Shown here: positions 33,251-42,225 of the stretch, one piece after another
Layout: each line of letters starts with the position of its first letter
How positions within the stretch are numbered: the first letter of the stretch is position 1
Assembly (NCBI RefSeq): GCF_030291075.1
Contig: NZ_CP127407.1
Span: 1,052,001-1,116,000 of the forward strand
Reading direction: 5' to 3'
Origin: Stenotrophomonas sp. 57
GTDB lineage: Bacteria > Pseudomonadota > Gammaproteobacteria > Xanthomonadales > Xanthomonadaceae
Length of the DNA stretch: 64,000 nt
Notes under the pieces: generated by a model
The model's input: only the letters and a program-made list of their open reading frames with translations
Databases searched by the model: none
Told to the model about the DNA's origin: nothing
Made by a program: the position numbers and the translations under genes

Positions 33251-35845
33251 ATGTCAGCTTCCCCCCTTGTCGATCGTTGGATCGTACTGAAGTTCGGCGG
33301 CACCTCGGTGTCGCGTCGTCATCGCTGGGACACGATCGGGAAGCTGGCGAAAAAACGTGCGGAAGAGACCGGCTCACGCGTGCTGGTGGTGGTTTCGGCG
33401 CTGTCCGGGGTCACCAACGAACTGACCGCGATCGCCGATGGCGCGCCGGACAGCCGTGATCGCGTGGCCGCGCTGGTCGAGCGCCACGAGGGCTTCCTGG
33501 TTGAACTGGGCCTGGGCCGCGAAGTGCTGGCCGAGCGCCTGGCGGCGCTGCAGGGCCTGTTGGACGACGCGCGCGCCTCGACCCGTCCGCTGGACTGGCA
33601 GGCCGACGTGCTGGGCCAGGGCGAGCTGCTTTCCTCCACGCTGGGTGCGGCCTACCTGCGCGCGTCGGGCCTGGACATGGGCTGGATGGATGCCCGCCAG
33701 TGGCTGGATGCGATGCCGCCGCAGCCGAACCAGAGCGACTGGTCGCAGCGCCTGTCGGTGAACTGCCAATGGCGTGCCGACGCGGAGTGGATGCAGCGCT
33801 TCCGCGCGCAGCCGACCCGCCTGCTGATCACGCAGGGCTTCATCTCGCGGCATGCCGATGGTGGCACCGCCATCCTCGGCCGCGGTGGCTCGGATACCTC
33901 GGCGGCGTACTTCGGTGCGCTGCTGGGCGCCAGCCGCGTGGAGATCTGGACCGATGTGCCGGGCATGTTCAGCGCCAACCCGAAGGATGTGCCAGACGCG
34001 CGCCTGCTGACCCGCCTGGACTATTACGAAGCACAGGAAATCGCGACGACCGGCGCCAAGGTGCTGCACCCGCGCTCGATCAAGCCGTGCCGCGATGCCG
34101 GCGTGCCGATGGCCATCCTCGATACCGAGCGTCCGGAACTGCCGGGTACCAGCATCGATGGCAGCGCCGCACCGGTTCCCGGGGTGAAGGCGATCAGCCG
34201 CCGCAACGGCATCGTGCTGGTGTCGATGGAAGGCATCGGCATGTGGCAGCAGGTCGGCTTCCTGGCCGATGTGTTCAACCTGTTCAAGAAGCACGGGCTG
34301 TCGGTGGACCTGATCGGTTCGGCCGAGACCAATGTCACCGTGTCGCTTGACCCGTCCGAGAACCTGGTCAACACCGATGTGCTGGCCGCGCTGTCGGCCG
34401 ACCTGTCGCAGATCTGCAAGGTGAAGGTGATCGTGCCGTGCGCCGCCATCACCCTGGTCGGGCGTGGCATGCGCTCGCTGCTGCACAAGCTGTCGGACGT
34501 GTGGGCCACCTTCGGCCGCGAGCGTGTGCACATGATCTCGCAGTCGTCCAACGACCTGAACCTGACCTTCGTCATCGACGAGGCCGATGCCGATGGCCTG
34601 CTGCCGATCCTGCACGCCGAGCTGATCGACAGTGGTGCGATGCCGGTGGAAGAGACCGAGGTGTTCGGCCCGCGCTGGCGCGAGATCGCCGGCACCGTGC
34701 GCCCGCGGGGTACGCCGTGGTGGCGTGGCCAGCGTGCGCACCTGCTGCAGCTGGCCGACGCCGGTACGCCGCGCTACGTCTACCACCTGCCAACGGTGCG
34801 CGCCCGTGCCCGCGCGCTGGCCGCGATCAAGCCGATCGACAAGCGCTACTACGCGATCAAGGCCAACAGCCACCCGGCCATCCTGCAGCTGCTGGAAGCC
34901 GAGGGCTTTGGCCTGGAGTGCGTGTCGCACGGCGAGCTGAAGCACGTGTTCCAGCACCTGCCGGAACTTTCGCCCAAGCGCGTGTTGTTCACTCCCAGCT
35001 TCTGCCCGCGCAGCGAGTATGAAGCCGCATTCGCGCTCGGCGTGACCGTCACTGTCGACAACGTGGAAGCGCTGCAGCGCTGGCCGGACCTGTTCCGCAA
35101 CCGCGAGCTGTGGCTGCGCGTCGACCTGGGCCGTGGCGAAGGCCACCACGCCAAGGTCCGCACCGGCGGCAAGGAGTCCAAGTTCGGCCTGCCGATCGCC
35201 CGCGTTGACGAGTTCGTGCGCGCGGCCACCGATCTGGGCAGCCGCGTGGTCGGCCTGCACGCGCACCTGGGAAGCGGCGTGGAAACCGCGCAGCACTGGC
35301 GCCTGATGTGCGATGAGCTGGCGGGTTTCGCCCGCCGCATCGGCAGCGTGCAGACCATCGACATCGGTGGCGGCCTGCCGATTCCGTATTCCGCCGAGGA
35401 TGAACCGTTCGACCTGGATGCGTGGGCCGAGGGTCTGGCCGAGGTCAAAGCGCTGCATCCTGCGTTCCGCCTGGCGATCGAGCCGGGCCGTTACCTGGTG
35501 GCCGAATCGGGCGTGCTGCTGACCCACGCCACCCAGGTGGTGGAAAAGGACGGCGTGCGCCGCGTTGGCCTGGATGCCGGCATGAATGCACTGATGCGCC
35601 CGGCGCTGTACGACGCCTGGCACGACATCGAGAACCTCAGCCGCCAGGGCGGCTACGCCGAGGCGGCATTCGATGTGGTCGGCCCGATCTGCGAATCCAG
35701 CGATGTGTTCGGCAAGCGCCGCAAGCTGCCGGTGTCGACCGCGCCGGACGATGTGATGCTGATCGCCGATGCCGGTGCCTACGGCTATTCGATGGCCAAC
35801 ACCTACAACCAGCGGATGCTGCCGCGCGAAGACGTGATCGAGTGA
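33251..35845 (+). CDS. Bifunctional aspartate kinase/diaminopimelate decarboxylase
   Basis: An 864-residue fusion of the first and last enzymes of lysine synthesis. Residues 1 to about 300 form the aspartate kinase (VLKFGGTSVSRRHRW; then GRGGSDTSAAYFGALL and TGAKVLHPRSIKPC), followed by regulatory ACT domains to about 465. Residues 490-864 form the PLP decarboxylase: Lys537 in YYAIKANSHPAIL, LHAHLGSGV, IDIGGGLPIPY, EPGRYLVAESG and CESSDVF. The fusion is typical of Xanthomonadaceae and puts flux into and out of the pathway on one chain, probably with lysine feedback at the ACT domains. The murein genes murL and murD2 follow. Confidence 0.93.
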   Translation: MSASPLVDRWIVLKFGGTSVSRRHRWDTIGKLAKKRAEETGSRVLVVVSALSGVTNELTAIADGAPDSRDRVAALVERHEGFLVELGLGREVLAERLAALQGLLDDARASTRPLDWQADVLGQGELLSSTLGAAYLRASGLDMGWMDARQWLDAMPPQPNQSDWSQRLSVNCQWRADAEWMQRFRAQPTRLLITQGFISRHADGGTAILGRGGSDTSAAYFGALLGASRVEIWTDVPGMFSANPKDVPDARLLTRLDYYEAQEIATTGAKVLHPRSIKPCRDAGVPMAILDTERPELPGTSIDGSAAPVPGVKAISRRNGIVLVSMEGIGMWQQVGFLADVFNLFKKHGLSVDLIGSAETNVTVSLDPSENLVNTDVLAALSADLSQICKVKVIVPCAAITLVGRGMRSLLHKLSDVWATFGRERVHMISQSSNDLNLTFVIDEADADGLLPILHAELIDSGAMPVEETEVFGPRWREIAGTVRPRGTPWWRGQRAHLLQLADAGTPRYVYHLPTVRARARALAAIKPIDKRYYAIKANSHPAILQLLEAEGFGLECVSHGELKHVFQHLPELSPKRVLFTPSFCPRSEYEAAFALGVTVTVDNVEALQRWPDLFRNRELWLRVDLGRGEGHHAKVRTGGKESKFGLPIARVDEFVRAATDLGSRVVGLHAHLGSGVETAQHWRLMCDELAGFARRIGSVQTIDIGGGLPIPYSAEDEPFDLDAWAEGLAEVKALHPAFRLAIEPGRYLVAESGVLLTHATQVVEKDGVRRVGLDAGMNALMRPALYDAWHDIENLSRQGGYAEAAFDVVGPICESSDVFGKRRKLPVSTAPDDVMLIADAGAYGYSMANTYNQRMLPREDVIE

Positions 35846-35921
35846 TCGCCACCCGCGCCCTGCACCCGCCCACCGACACGCCCCGCGCAGCTGCGCGCGC
35901 CCGTGCCTGACCGGATACACC

Positions 35922-37274
35922 ATGACTGCTTTCGATAAACACCAGGTTTCCCGCTTCCGCTTCGTCCGCTGCGAATTCGCCGCGGAAACTGGCGTGGCCA
36001 AGCTGGTCTACGCCTTCGATGACGGCCCGGAGATGGTGGAAACCATCACCGTGCCGGGCGCCCCGTTCGTGCTGGACGAGGCGCGCGCCGCCGCCGTGCA
36101 GCGTGCGCTGCAGCTGCTGCACCTGATTGCCGGTGTCAGCTACTACAAGGCCGGCGTGCCGGAGACGGTCAGCATCGACAGCTATGCCATCGATGCCGAT
36201 ACCGCGGCGCTGGTGGAGACGGTCTACCTCAACGGCCTGGGCGAATTCGCCTACCGCAACGGCCTGAACCTGCGCGGGCGTTTCCGCCTGCCGGTGCAGG
36301 ACGAAGCGGTGCAGGCCCCGGTGCTGGGCCTGCAGGCGCATGCGCTGGTGGCCATCGGTGGCGGCAAGGATTCGCTGGTCAGCATCGAAGCGCTGCGCCG
36401 TGCCGGCGTGGACGAAACGGTGACCTGGATCGGTGGTTCGCAGCTGATCCGCGCCTGCGCCGAGCGCACCGGTTTGCCGACGCTGAACCTGGGCCGCGCG
36501 CTGGCGCCGGAACTGTTCGAGCTCAACCGCCAGGGCGCGTGGAACGGGCATATCCCGGTCACCGCGGTGAACTCGGCGATCATGGTGCTGGCCGCGCTGT
36601 TGCAGGGCGTGGATCAGGTGGTGTTCTCCAACGAGCGTTCGGCCAGCTACGGCAGCCAGATTCCGGGCACCGGCGAAGTGAACCACCAGTGGTCCAAGGG
36701 CTGGGCGTTCGAGCAGGCGTTCGGCAGCCACGTGCAGAAGCACGTGGCGGCAGACCTGCAGTACTACTCGCTGCTGCGCCCGATGTCGGAGCTGGCGGTG
36801 GCCCGCCAGTTCGCCAAGACCGATTTCTACGACGCGCATTTCTCCAGCTGCAACCGCAACTTCCACATCCTCGGCGAGCGCCCGGTGAACCGCTGGTGCG
36901 GCGTCTGCCCGAAGTGCCACTTTGTGTTCCTGGCGCTGGCCCCGTTCATGCCCAAGACGCGCCTGGTGCGCATCTTCGGCCGCAACCTGCTGGACGATGC
37001 CGAACAGGCCGGTGGCTTCGATGCGCTGCTGGAGTTCCAGGACCACAAGCCGTTCGAGTGCGTCGGCGAAGGCCGCGAATCGCGTGCGGCGATGGCGACC
37101 CTGGCGCAGCGCCCGGAGTGGAAGGAGGACGTGCTGGTAAAGCGCTTCTGCAATGAGATCCAGCCGCAGCTGGATGCCGCCGAACTGGAACTGGCTCCGC
37201 TGCTCCAGCTGCAGGGCGAGCACCGTGTTCCGGCTGCGCTGTGGGAAAGGGTGCGTGAAGATTTCGACGCTTGA
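35922..37274 (+). CDS. murL: UDP-MurNAc-L-Ala-L-Glu epimerase MurL
   Basis: A 450-residue protein of the MurL family described in Xanthomonas. MurL converts the terminal L-Glu of UDP-MurNAc-L-Ala-L-Glu to D-Glu in an ATP-dependent step, so glutamate racemase is not needed. An ATP-binding PP-loop-like motif is visible at residues 146-151 ([17 protein letters not shown]), and a Cys-rich [17 protein letters not shown] lies near residue 328. Its frame overlaps murD2 by 20 bp, and murD2 makes its substrate. The gene pair is the hallmark of this route. Confidence 0.9.
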   Translation: MTAFDKHQVSRFRFVRCEFAAETGVAKLVYAFDDGPEMVETITVPGAPFVLDEARAAAVQRALQLLHLIAGVSYYKAGVPETVSIDSYAIDADTAALVETVYLNGLGEFAYRNGLNLRGRFRLPVQDEAVQAPVLGLQAHALVAIGGGKDSLVSIEALRRAGVDETVTWIGGSQLIRACAERTGLPTLNLGRALAPELFELNRQGAWNGHIPVTAVNSAIMVLAALLQGVDQVVFSNERSASYGSQIPGTGEVNHQWSKGWAFEQAFGSHVQKHVAADLQYYSLLRPMSELAVARQFAKTDFYDAHFSSCNRNFHILGERPVNRWCGVCPKCHFVFLALAPFMPKTRLVRIFGRNLLDDAEQAGGFDALLEFQDHKPFECVGEGRESRAAMATLAQRPEWKEDVLVKRFCNEIQPQLDAAELELAPLLQLQGEHRVPAALWERVREDFDA

Positions 37275-38664
37275 GGGAAAGCGCGTTGCGCTGTGGGGCT
37301 GGGGTCGTGAGGGCCGCGCGGCGTTTGCGGTGCTCCGTGAGCGCCTGCCAACGCTTGGCCTGAGCCTGTTCTGCCCGGCTGCTGAAGCCGAAGCCGCGCG
37401 TGCGGAAACGCAGGGCGCGCTGGACGTTCGGGGTGAGCCGAGCGCCGAGGCGCTGGCCGCGTTCGACGTAGTGATCAAATCGCCCGGTATCAGCCCCTAC
37501 CAGCCGATCGCGCTGGCGGCCGCAGGGCAGGGCACCGCCTTCATCGGCGGCACCGCGCTGTGGTTCGCCGAACACGCGGCCGACGATGGCATCGTGCACG
37601 ACACCGTGTGCGTGACCGGCACCAAGGGCAAGAGCACCACCACCGCGTTGGTCGCGCACCTGCTGCGCGCGGCCGGCCATCGCACCGGCCTGGTTGGCAA
37701 CATCGGCCTGCCGCTGCTGGAAGTGCTGGACCCGCAGCCGGCGCCCGCGTACTGGGCTGTCGAGTTGTCCAGCTACCAGACCGGTGAAGTGGCCCGCAGT
37801 GGCGCCCGCCCGCAGGTGGCCGTGGTGCTGAACCTGTTCCCGGAACACCTGGACTGGCACGGCAGCGAACAGCGCTACATCGAGGACAAGCTGCGGCTGG
37901 TGACTGAAGCCGCACCGCGCATTGCCGTGCTCAACGCCACCGATCCACACCTGGCCGCGCTGTCGTTGCCTGCCAGCGAGGTGGTCTGGTTCAACCAGCC
38001 GCAGGGCTGGCACATGCGCGGTGACATCGTGCATCGCGCCGAGCAGGCGGTGTTCGATACGCGCAACACGCCGCTGCCGGGCCGTCACAATCGCGGCAAC
38101 CTGTGCGCGGTGCTGGCCGCGCTGGAAGCGCTGGGCCTGGATGCGGTGGCGCTGGCACCGGCGGTGCAGGATTTCCGCCCGCTGCCGAACCGCCTGCAGC
38201 GCATTGGCGTGGCCGATGGCCTGACCTACGTCAACGATTCGATCAGCACCACGCCACATGCCAGCCTGGCCGCGCTGGAATGCTTCGCCGGCCAGCGCAT
38301 CGCGCTGCTGGTGGGCGGGCACGATCGTGGGCTGGACTGGACCGATTTCATGCAGCACATGGCGCATGACGTGCCGCCGGTGGAGATCGTGACCATGGGC
38401 AGCAACGGTCCGCGCATCCACGCGATGCTGCAGCCGCTGGCCGATGCCGGCCGCTTCGGCCTGCACGCCGCCGGCGACCTGCCCGAGGCGATGGCGCTTG
38501 CACGCGCGGCGCTCGGTGCGCAGGGCGGGGTGGTGCTGCTGTCGCCGGGGGCGCCCAGTTTTGGTGCCTACCGCGATTACGTGGCGCGTGGCCGCCATTT
38601 CGCCGAACTGGCCGGGTTCGACCCGGACAGCATCAGCGCGATTCCGGGGTTGGGCATCGGGTGA
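37255..38664 (+). CDS. murD2: UDP-MurNAc-L-alanine--L-glutamate ligase MurD2
   Basis: A 469-residue Mur ligase. The N-terminal nucleotide-sugar domain opens with [17 protein letters not shown], the central ATPase has [10 protein letters not shown] (residues 121-130), and the C-terminal domain holds [21 protein letters not shown]. It differs from classical MurD and adds L-Glu rather than D-Glu; MurL then epimerises the product. The GTG at 37255 follows a GGGAAAGGG site and lies inside the murL end, a 20-bp overlap. A palindromic repeat follows the stop codon. Confidence 0.88.
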   Translation: MKISTLEGKRVALWGWGREGRAAFAVLRERLPTLGLSLFCPAAEAEAARAETQGALDVRGEPSAEALAAFDVVIKSPGISPYQPIALAAAGQGTAFIGGTALWFAEHAADDGIVHDTVCVTGTKGKSTTTALVAHLLRAAGHRTGLVGNIGLPLLEVLDPQPAPAYWAVELSSYQTGEVARSGARPQVAVVLNLFPEHLDWHGSEQRYIEDKLRLVTEAAPRIAVLNATDPHLAALSLPASEVVWFNQPQGWHMRGDIVHRAEQAVFDTRNTPLPGRHNRGNLCAVLAALEALGLDAVALAPAVQDFRPLPNRLQRIGVADGLTYVNDSISTTPHASLAALECFAGQRIALLVGGHDRGLDWTDFMQHMAHDVPPVEIVTMGSNGPRIHAMLQPLADAGRFGLHAAGDLPEAMALARAALGAQGGVVLLSPGAPSFGAYRDYVARGRHFAELAGFDPDSISAIPGLGIG

Positions 38665-38675
38665 TCCGCGGGCCC

Positions 38676-38714
38676 GGGGTCGGATCCCTTTCCGCAGGAA
38701 AGGGCTCTCACCCC
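38676..38714. repeat. 39-bp palindrome, copy 3 of 3
   Basis: GGGGTCGGATCCCTTTCCGC is followed by AGGAAAGGGCTCTCACCCC. It is the same family as 8187-8224 and 11693-11729. It lies 12 bp after the murD2 stop and may act as a transcript-end structure. Confidence 0.78.
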
Positions 38715-38791
38715 AGCGGGACCCTCGCGCACCATCCACGCGCGGCGTGGATCTATCATCGGCGCATTCACGGACGGATTCGAGAAGCCCG

Positions 38792-39325
38792 ATGTGCACC
38801 TTCATCACCATATTCCTGCCCACCACGCTGGCCCACGATACGGCCGCCGCGATCATGCAGCGCAGCGGCCGGCGCCTGTTCGCACAGGATTCGCCCAGCC
38901 TGCAGGCGGTCGTCGGCCCCGGTTGGCAGCCGTGGCTGAGTGCCGCGCACTGTGATTGCGGCACGGCGCTGGCGTCGGCGCGGGCCGGGTCGGTGTGGAA
39001 CGGCGATGCCGAACGCTGGCGGAAGAAGGGTTGGAGCGAGGCGAAGATCGCCCGCGCGCTGGCCGAGCAGTTGGCGCGTCATGAACACGATCAACAGGTG
39101 CGTCGCGAGGAAGCCCTGCATGATGCTGGCCACTGGCTGCAGCGCATCGATGCGCTGCTGCAGGCTGGTGCAGGACGTATCGGCCTGCTGGTGCGCGACT
39201 ACGATGGCGCGGTGAGTGCGCGGCAGCCGGCGCTGCCAGAACGTCGCTGGGCGCGGAAGTCGCTGGCGGCGGCGGATCTGCTGGCATTTGAGCCGGGGAC
39301 GTTGCATTGGATCGGGCGCGGGTAG
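38792..39325 (+). CDS. Hypothetical protein
   Basis: A 177-residue protein of no recognised family. It opens with MCTFITIFLPTT and contains LSAAHCDCGTALASAR, then a basic helical stretch (RKKGWSEAKIARALAEQLARHE). No signal peptide or membrane helix is evident; the Cys-x-Cys pair is the only distinctive feature. The TAG stop is part of a GTAG repeat (39322-39325). Confidence 0.6.
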   Translation: MCTFITIFLPTTLAHDTAAAIMQRSGRRLFAQDSPSLQAVVGPGWQPWLSAAHCDCGTALASARAGSVWNGDAERWRKKGWSEAKIARALAEQLARHEHDQQVRREEALHDAGHWLQRIDALLQAGAGRIGLLVRDYDGAVSARQPALPERRWARKSLAAADLLAFEPGTLHWIGRG

Positions 39326-39407
39326 TGCCGGCCGCTGGCCGGCAACCTGCGGAGACATTCATCGACGCATGGCGTGGCTCTACTGTGGAGCCGAGCCTAC
39401 GCTCGGC
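39322..39407. repeat. GTAG palindromes overlapping a stop codon
   Basis: GTAGT followed by GCCGGCC-GCT-GGCCGGC (39327-39343), then a second type, GCCGAGCCTACGCTCGGC (39390-39407). The first GTAG provides the stop codon of the preceding hypothetical gene. The second hairpin ends 6 bp before the convergent SUKH gene stop. Confidence 0.78.
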
Positions 39408-39412
39408 TGCCC

Positions 39413-40006
39413 TCATTCGTCTTCGTCGAAGAACGCGTAATCGCGATCAATCAGCTGCTGCAGGTACGCATCAAAGCTGGGCGCGATGACCGCGTAGTTG
39501 TCCGGATCATGCAGGTAGCGAACCACCTGGCCGACGGTGCCGCCCGGCGCCGGATCGAAATCCAGGTACAGCATCGAGGTGCCGCCATTGTTCATGCAGT
39601 GCGAGAAGCACAGGCGGCGGCTCATCGGTACGTCGGCGTCGATGCCGTCGCCGAGGATCTCCGGTTCGTCATCCAGCCACTCTTCGTAGATCGAGCGGAT
39701 GGTGTCGTCCCACTGCTGCTGGTCCTCGAAGATCTGTGCCACCGAGCGCAGGTAGTAGGGATAGCCGCCGTCCTCGACGTCCGAGCCCAGCATGAGCACG
39801 CAGACCTCGCCATCGGGATACTCGCGGAAGTGCGTGCCATCCACGCGCGACAGCAGTTCCACCAGGCTGTCCGGCACCTGTGGCCACTGCGCGCGCAGGC
39901 GTTGCAAGTCTTCGGCGCTTGCGCCCTGCACGTGGGCCCATTGCCGGGCATCGTCAGCAGGCAGGCGCGAATTCAGGCCAGACAGAAAGCGAACAACAAG
40001 ATTCAT
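39413..40006 (-). CDS. SMI1/KNR4 (SUKH) family protein
   Basis: A 197-residue acidic SUKH-fold protein. The N-terminal helices (SAEDLQRLRAQWPQVPDSLVELLSRVDG) and the YPYYLRSVAQIFEDQ core are typical, as is the acidic end (YAFFDEDE). SUKH proteins are frequent immunity proteins against polymorphic toxins, but many are orphan housekeeping forms. No toxin gene is adjacent here. The gene is divergent from the hydrolase at 40144 across a large hairpin that begins 6 bp upstream of its start codon. Confidence 0.72.
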   Translation of the reverse strand: MNLVVRFLSGLNSRLPADDARQWAHVQGASAEDLQRLRAQWPQVPDSLVELLSRVDGTHFREYPDGEVCVLMLGSDVEDGGYPYYLRSVAQIFEDQQQWDDTIRSIYEEWLDDEPEILGDGIDADVPMSRRLCFSHCMNNGGTSMLYLDFDPAPGGTVGQVVRYLHDPDNYAVIAPSFDAYLQQLIDRDYAFFDEDE

Positions 40007-40011
40007 GCGGC

Positions 40012-40127
40012 AAAAAAAAGGGGACGGAGGGGATCAAGTCGTATCCAACCACACCTGCGTCACGCCGCCAATGCAGAATGCGACGCGGGAGGGGCGAATA
40101 CGGCTTGATCCCCTCCGTCCCCTTTTT
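40012..40127. repeat. Large hairpin element filling a divergent intergenic region
   Basis: Arms at 40015-40044 and 40098-40127 pair at 29 of 30 positions and begin and end with A/T runs. One arm reads AAAAAGGGGACGGAGGGGAT at its outer end. About 53 bp lie between them. The element covers most of the 137 bp between the SUKH and dienelactone hydrolase start codons. With GC stems flanked by A/T runs, it looks like a bidirectional terminator or MITE-like element placed where two promoters are expected. Confidence 0.85.
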
Positions 40128-40143
40128 CTTGCGGAGCAGGCGC

Positions 40144-40935
40144 ATGAATCGTTGGCGATGCGGTGTGGCGGTGATCCTGGGGCTGGCGGCGATGCCGGCC
40201 TGGGCAGCAATGAAGACGCAGCCGGTGGAGTGGAAGCACGAGGGAACGACCTTCAGTGGTGTGCTGGTCTACGACGACGGCGAGCATGACAAGCGCCCGG
40301 GCCTGGTAATGGTCCCGAACTGGAAGGGTGTGAACGAATCGGCCATCGAGAAGGCCAAGCAGCTGGCCGGCGACGACTACGTGGTGCTGGTGGCCGATGT
40401 GTACGGCAAGGGCGTGCGGCCGAAGACCGATGCGGAGGCGGGGCCGGTGGCGACCAAGCTGCGCAACGATCGGCCGGTGCTGCGTGCGCGGGCCTTGGAG
40501 GCGGTGAACGTGCTCAAGGCGCAGGCCGGCAAGGTGCCGCTGGATGCCACCCGGATCGGTGCGGTGGGCTTCTGCTTCGGCGGCACCACGGTGCTGGAAC
40601 TGGCCCGTGCCGGTGCGCCATTGGCCGGTGTGGTCAGCCTGCACGGTGGGCTGGGCTCGCCGCTGCCGGCGCAGGCCGGTGGGACGCACCCGTCGGTACT
40701 GGTGCTCAATGGTGCCGACGACAAGAGCGTGACCGCCGAGGACATCGCCGGTTTCCAGAGGGAAATGAACGCGGCCAAGGTCGACTGGGAATTCACCAAC
40801 TACAGCGGCGCGGTGCACTGCTTTGCGGAGCGTGATGCCAACAGCCCGCCGGGCTGCCAGTACAACGAACGGGCGGCCAAGCGCGCATGGAAGGCGCTGG
40901 ATGAGTTCTTCGAGGAGCGCTTCGAAAAACGCTGA
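40144..40935 (+). CDS. Dienelactone hydrolase family protein
   Basis: A 263-residue exported alpha/beta hydrolase with a signal peptide ending near AWA (residue 22). The catalytic elbow is VGFCFGGTT (nucleophile Cys, as in dienelactone hydrolase), with Asp in NGADDKSVT and His in GAVHCFAE. A periplasmic location is unusual for true dienelactone hydrolases, so the substrate is open. The ATG at 40144 lies 16 bp after the hairpin element. Confidence 0.83.
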   Translation: MNRWRCGVAVILGLAAMPAWAAMKTQPVEWKHEGTTFSGVLVYDDGEHDKRPGLVMVPNWKGVNESAIEKAKQLAGDDYVVLVADVYGKGVRPKTDAEAGPVATKLRNDRPVLRARALEAVNVLKAQAGKVPLDATRIGAVGFCFGGTTVLELARAGAPLAGVVSLHGGLGSPLPAQAGGTHPSVLVLNGADDKSVTAEDIAGFQREMNAAKVDWEFTNYSGAVHCFAERDANSPPGCQYNERAAKRAWKALDEFFEERFEKR

Positions 40936-40949
40936 TTCGTGCAGTGGTG

Positions 40950-41004
40950 GTGCCGGCCAGCCACCGGCACTACCGATGCTTCAGTGCCGACCAACGGTCG
41001 GCAC
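40950..41004. repeat. Two palindromes between convergent genes
   Basis: GTGCCGGCCAGCCACCGGCAC (40950-40970) and GTGCCGACCAACGGTCGGCAC (40984-41004). They are REP-like and lie between the hydrolase and ispB stop codons. Confidence 0.72.
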
Positions 41005-41011
41005 GCATCCA

Positions 41012-42010
41012 TCAATGCGAGCGCTGCACCGCGTAGCGGGCCAGGCCGCGCAGGGCGGCGACCGCGTCGTTCTCGCCCAGGCCATCGAGCGCACGCTCGG
41101 CGGCTTCGGCATATTCCTCTGCACGCGCGCGGCTGTACTCCAGGCCGCCGGTGGCACGGATCGCCGCCAGCACCTCCGGCATCGCCGAGGCGTCGCCGTC
41201 CTGCACGATGGTGCGCAGGCGCTCACGAGTGGCGTCGTCGGAGTGGGCCATCGCGTGGATCAGCGGCAGCGTCGCCTTGCCTTCGGCCAGATCATCGCCC
41301 AGGTTCTTGCCCAGCTCGTCGGCGTTGGCCGAGTAGTCCAGCACGTCGTCGGCGATCTGGAACGCGTAGCCCAGGTGCATGCCGTAGTCGAACAGGGCCT
41401 GTTGCTTGGCTTCGTCCACGCCACTGGCCAGCGCGCCCAGGCGGGTGCCGGCGGCGAACAGCACCGCGGTCTTGCGCTCGATCACGCGGAGGTACGCGGC
41501 TTCGTCGGTATCGGGGTTGTGCACGTGCAGCAGCTGCAACACCTCACCCTCGGCGATGCGGTTGGTGGCATCGGCCAGGATCTGCATCACCGACATGCGC
41601 TCCAGTTCGACCATCAGCTGGAAACTGCGCGAGTACAGGAAGTCGCCGACCAGCACGCTCGGTGCATTGCCCCACAGCGCGTTGGCGGTGCTGCGGCCAC
41701 GGCGCAGGCTGGATTCGTCCACCACGTCGTCATGCAGCAGGGTGGAGGTGTGGATGAACTCGATGATCGCCGCCAGCTGGTGGTGATCCGGGCCGGCCTG
41801 GCCGACCGCATGGCCGGCCAGCATGACCAGCATCGGGCGCAGGCGCTTGCCGCCGGCGGAAATGATGTGATCGGCGATCTGGTTGATCAGCACGACGTCC
41901 GAGGACAGCCGGCGCCGGATCAGGACGTCGACGGCGGCCATGTCGGCCGCAGCAAGCGACTGGATCTGGGGCAGGCCCAGGGCGGGACGGGTGTCTTCGG
42001 TGATGGTCAT
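41012..42010 (-). CDS. ispB: Octaprenyl diphosphate synthase
   Basis: A 332-residue all-alpha trans-prenyltransferase. The two aspartate-rich motifs are DDVVDES (in LLHDDVVDESSLRRG) and DDVLDY, with GGKRLRPML near the N-terminus. IspB builds the side chain of ubiquinone and menaquinone; the chain length, probably octaprenyl, is inferred from family. A TATAAT -10 hexamer lies at 42043-42038 on the minus strand, 27 bp upstream of the start codon; its -35 is weak. Confidence 0.9.
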   Translation of the reverse strand: MTITEDTRPALGLPQIQSLAAADMAAVDVLIRRRLSSDVVLINQIADHIISAGGKRLRPMLVMLAGHAVGQAGPDHHQLAAIIEFIHTSTLLHDDVVDESSLRRGRSTANALWGNAPSVLVGDFLYSRSFQLMVELERMSVMQILADATNRIAEGEVLQLLHVHNPDTDEAAYLRVIERKTAVLFAAGTRLGALASGVDEAKQQALFDYGMHLGYAFQIADDVLDYSANADELGKNLGDDLAEGKATLPLIHAMAHSDDATRERLRTIVQDGDASAMPEVLAAIRATGGLEYSRARAEEYAEAAERALDGLGENDAVAALRGLARYAVQRSH

Positions 42011-42116
42011 GCGATCAGGCTTTCAGGCTCACCGTTGATTATAGGCGTTGCCCGTGAACTCCGGGCGCAAACCGGACTGGCACGCCGCTGCGGCGCCGTC
42101 ACGCCAGCCGCCAGCG

Positions 42117-42130
42117 TGAATACGTATGCA
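42117..42130 (+). promoter_or_regulatory. Maltodextrin operator, copy 1 (alpha-glucosidase)
   Basis: The 14-mer TGAATACGTATGCA, a LacI-type near-palindrome with a central CG. Identical sites occur at 46935-46948 (reverse) and 49216-49229. It is followed after 28 bp by a -10-like TAAGCT (42159-42164) and lies 95 bp before the start codon. The binder is inferred to be the LacI-family protein at 61372-62403. Confidence 0.75.
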
Positions 42131-42225
42131 GGCCGCGCCATGCCCCGGAGGCCACCGCTAAGCTTGCCGGAACAGGATTTCGGCCCGCTTCCGGTGGGCC
42201 CTGCATGCCCGGAGGGGGGCTGTCG

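Noticed and set aside
33374..37478. Long minus-strand frames (875 and 613 codons) opposite the aspartate kinase fusion and murL
   Set aside because: Codon-bias shadows with Ala/Arg/His/Gln-rich composition and no recognisable domains.
39413..40006. SUKH protein as an immunity protein of a toxin system
   Set aside because: No polymorphic toxin, Rhs or secretion gene is adjacent; an orphan SUKH gene is as likely.
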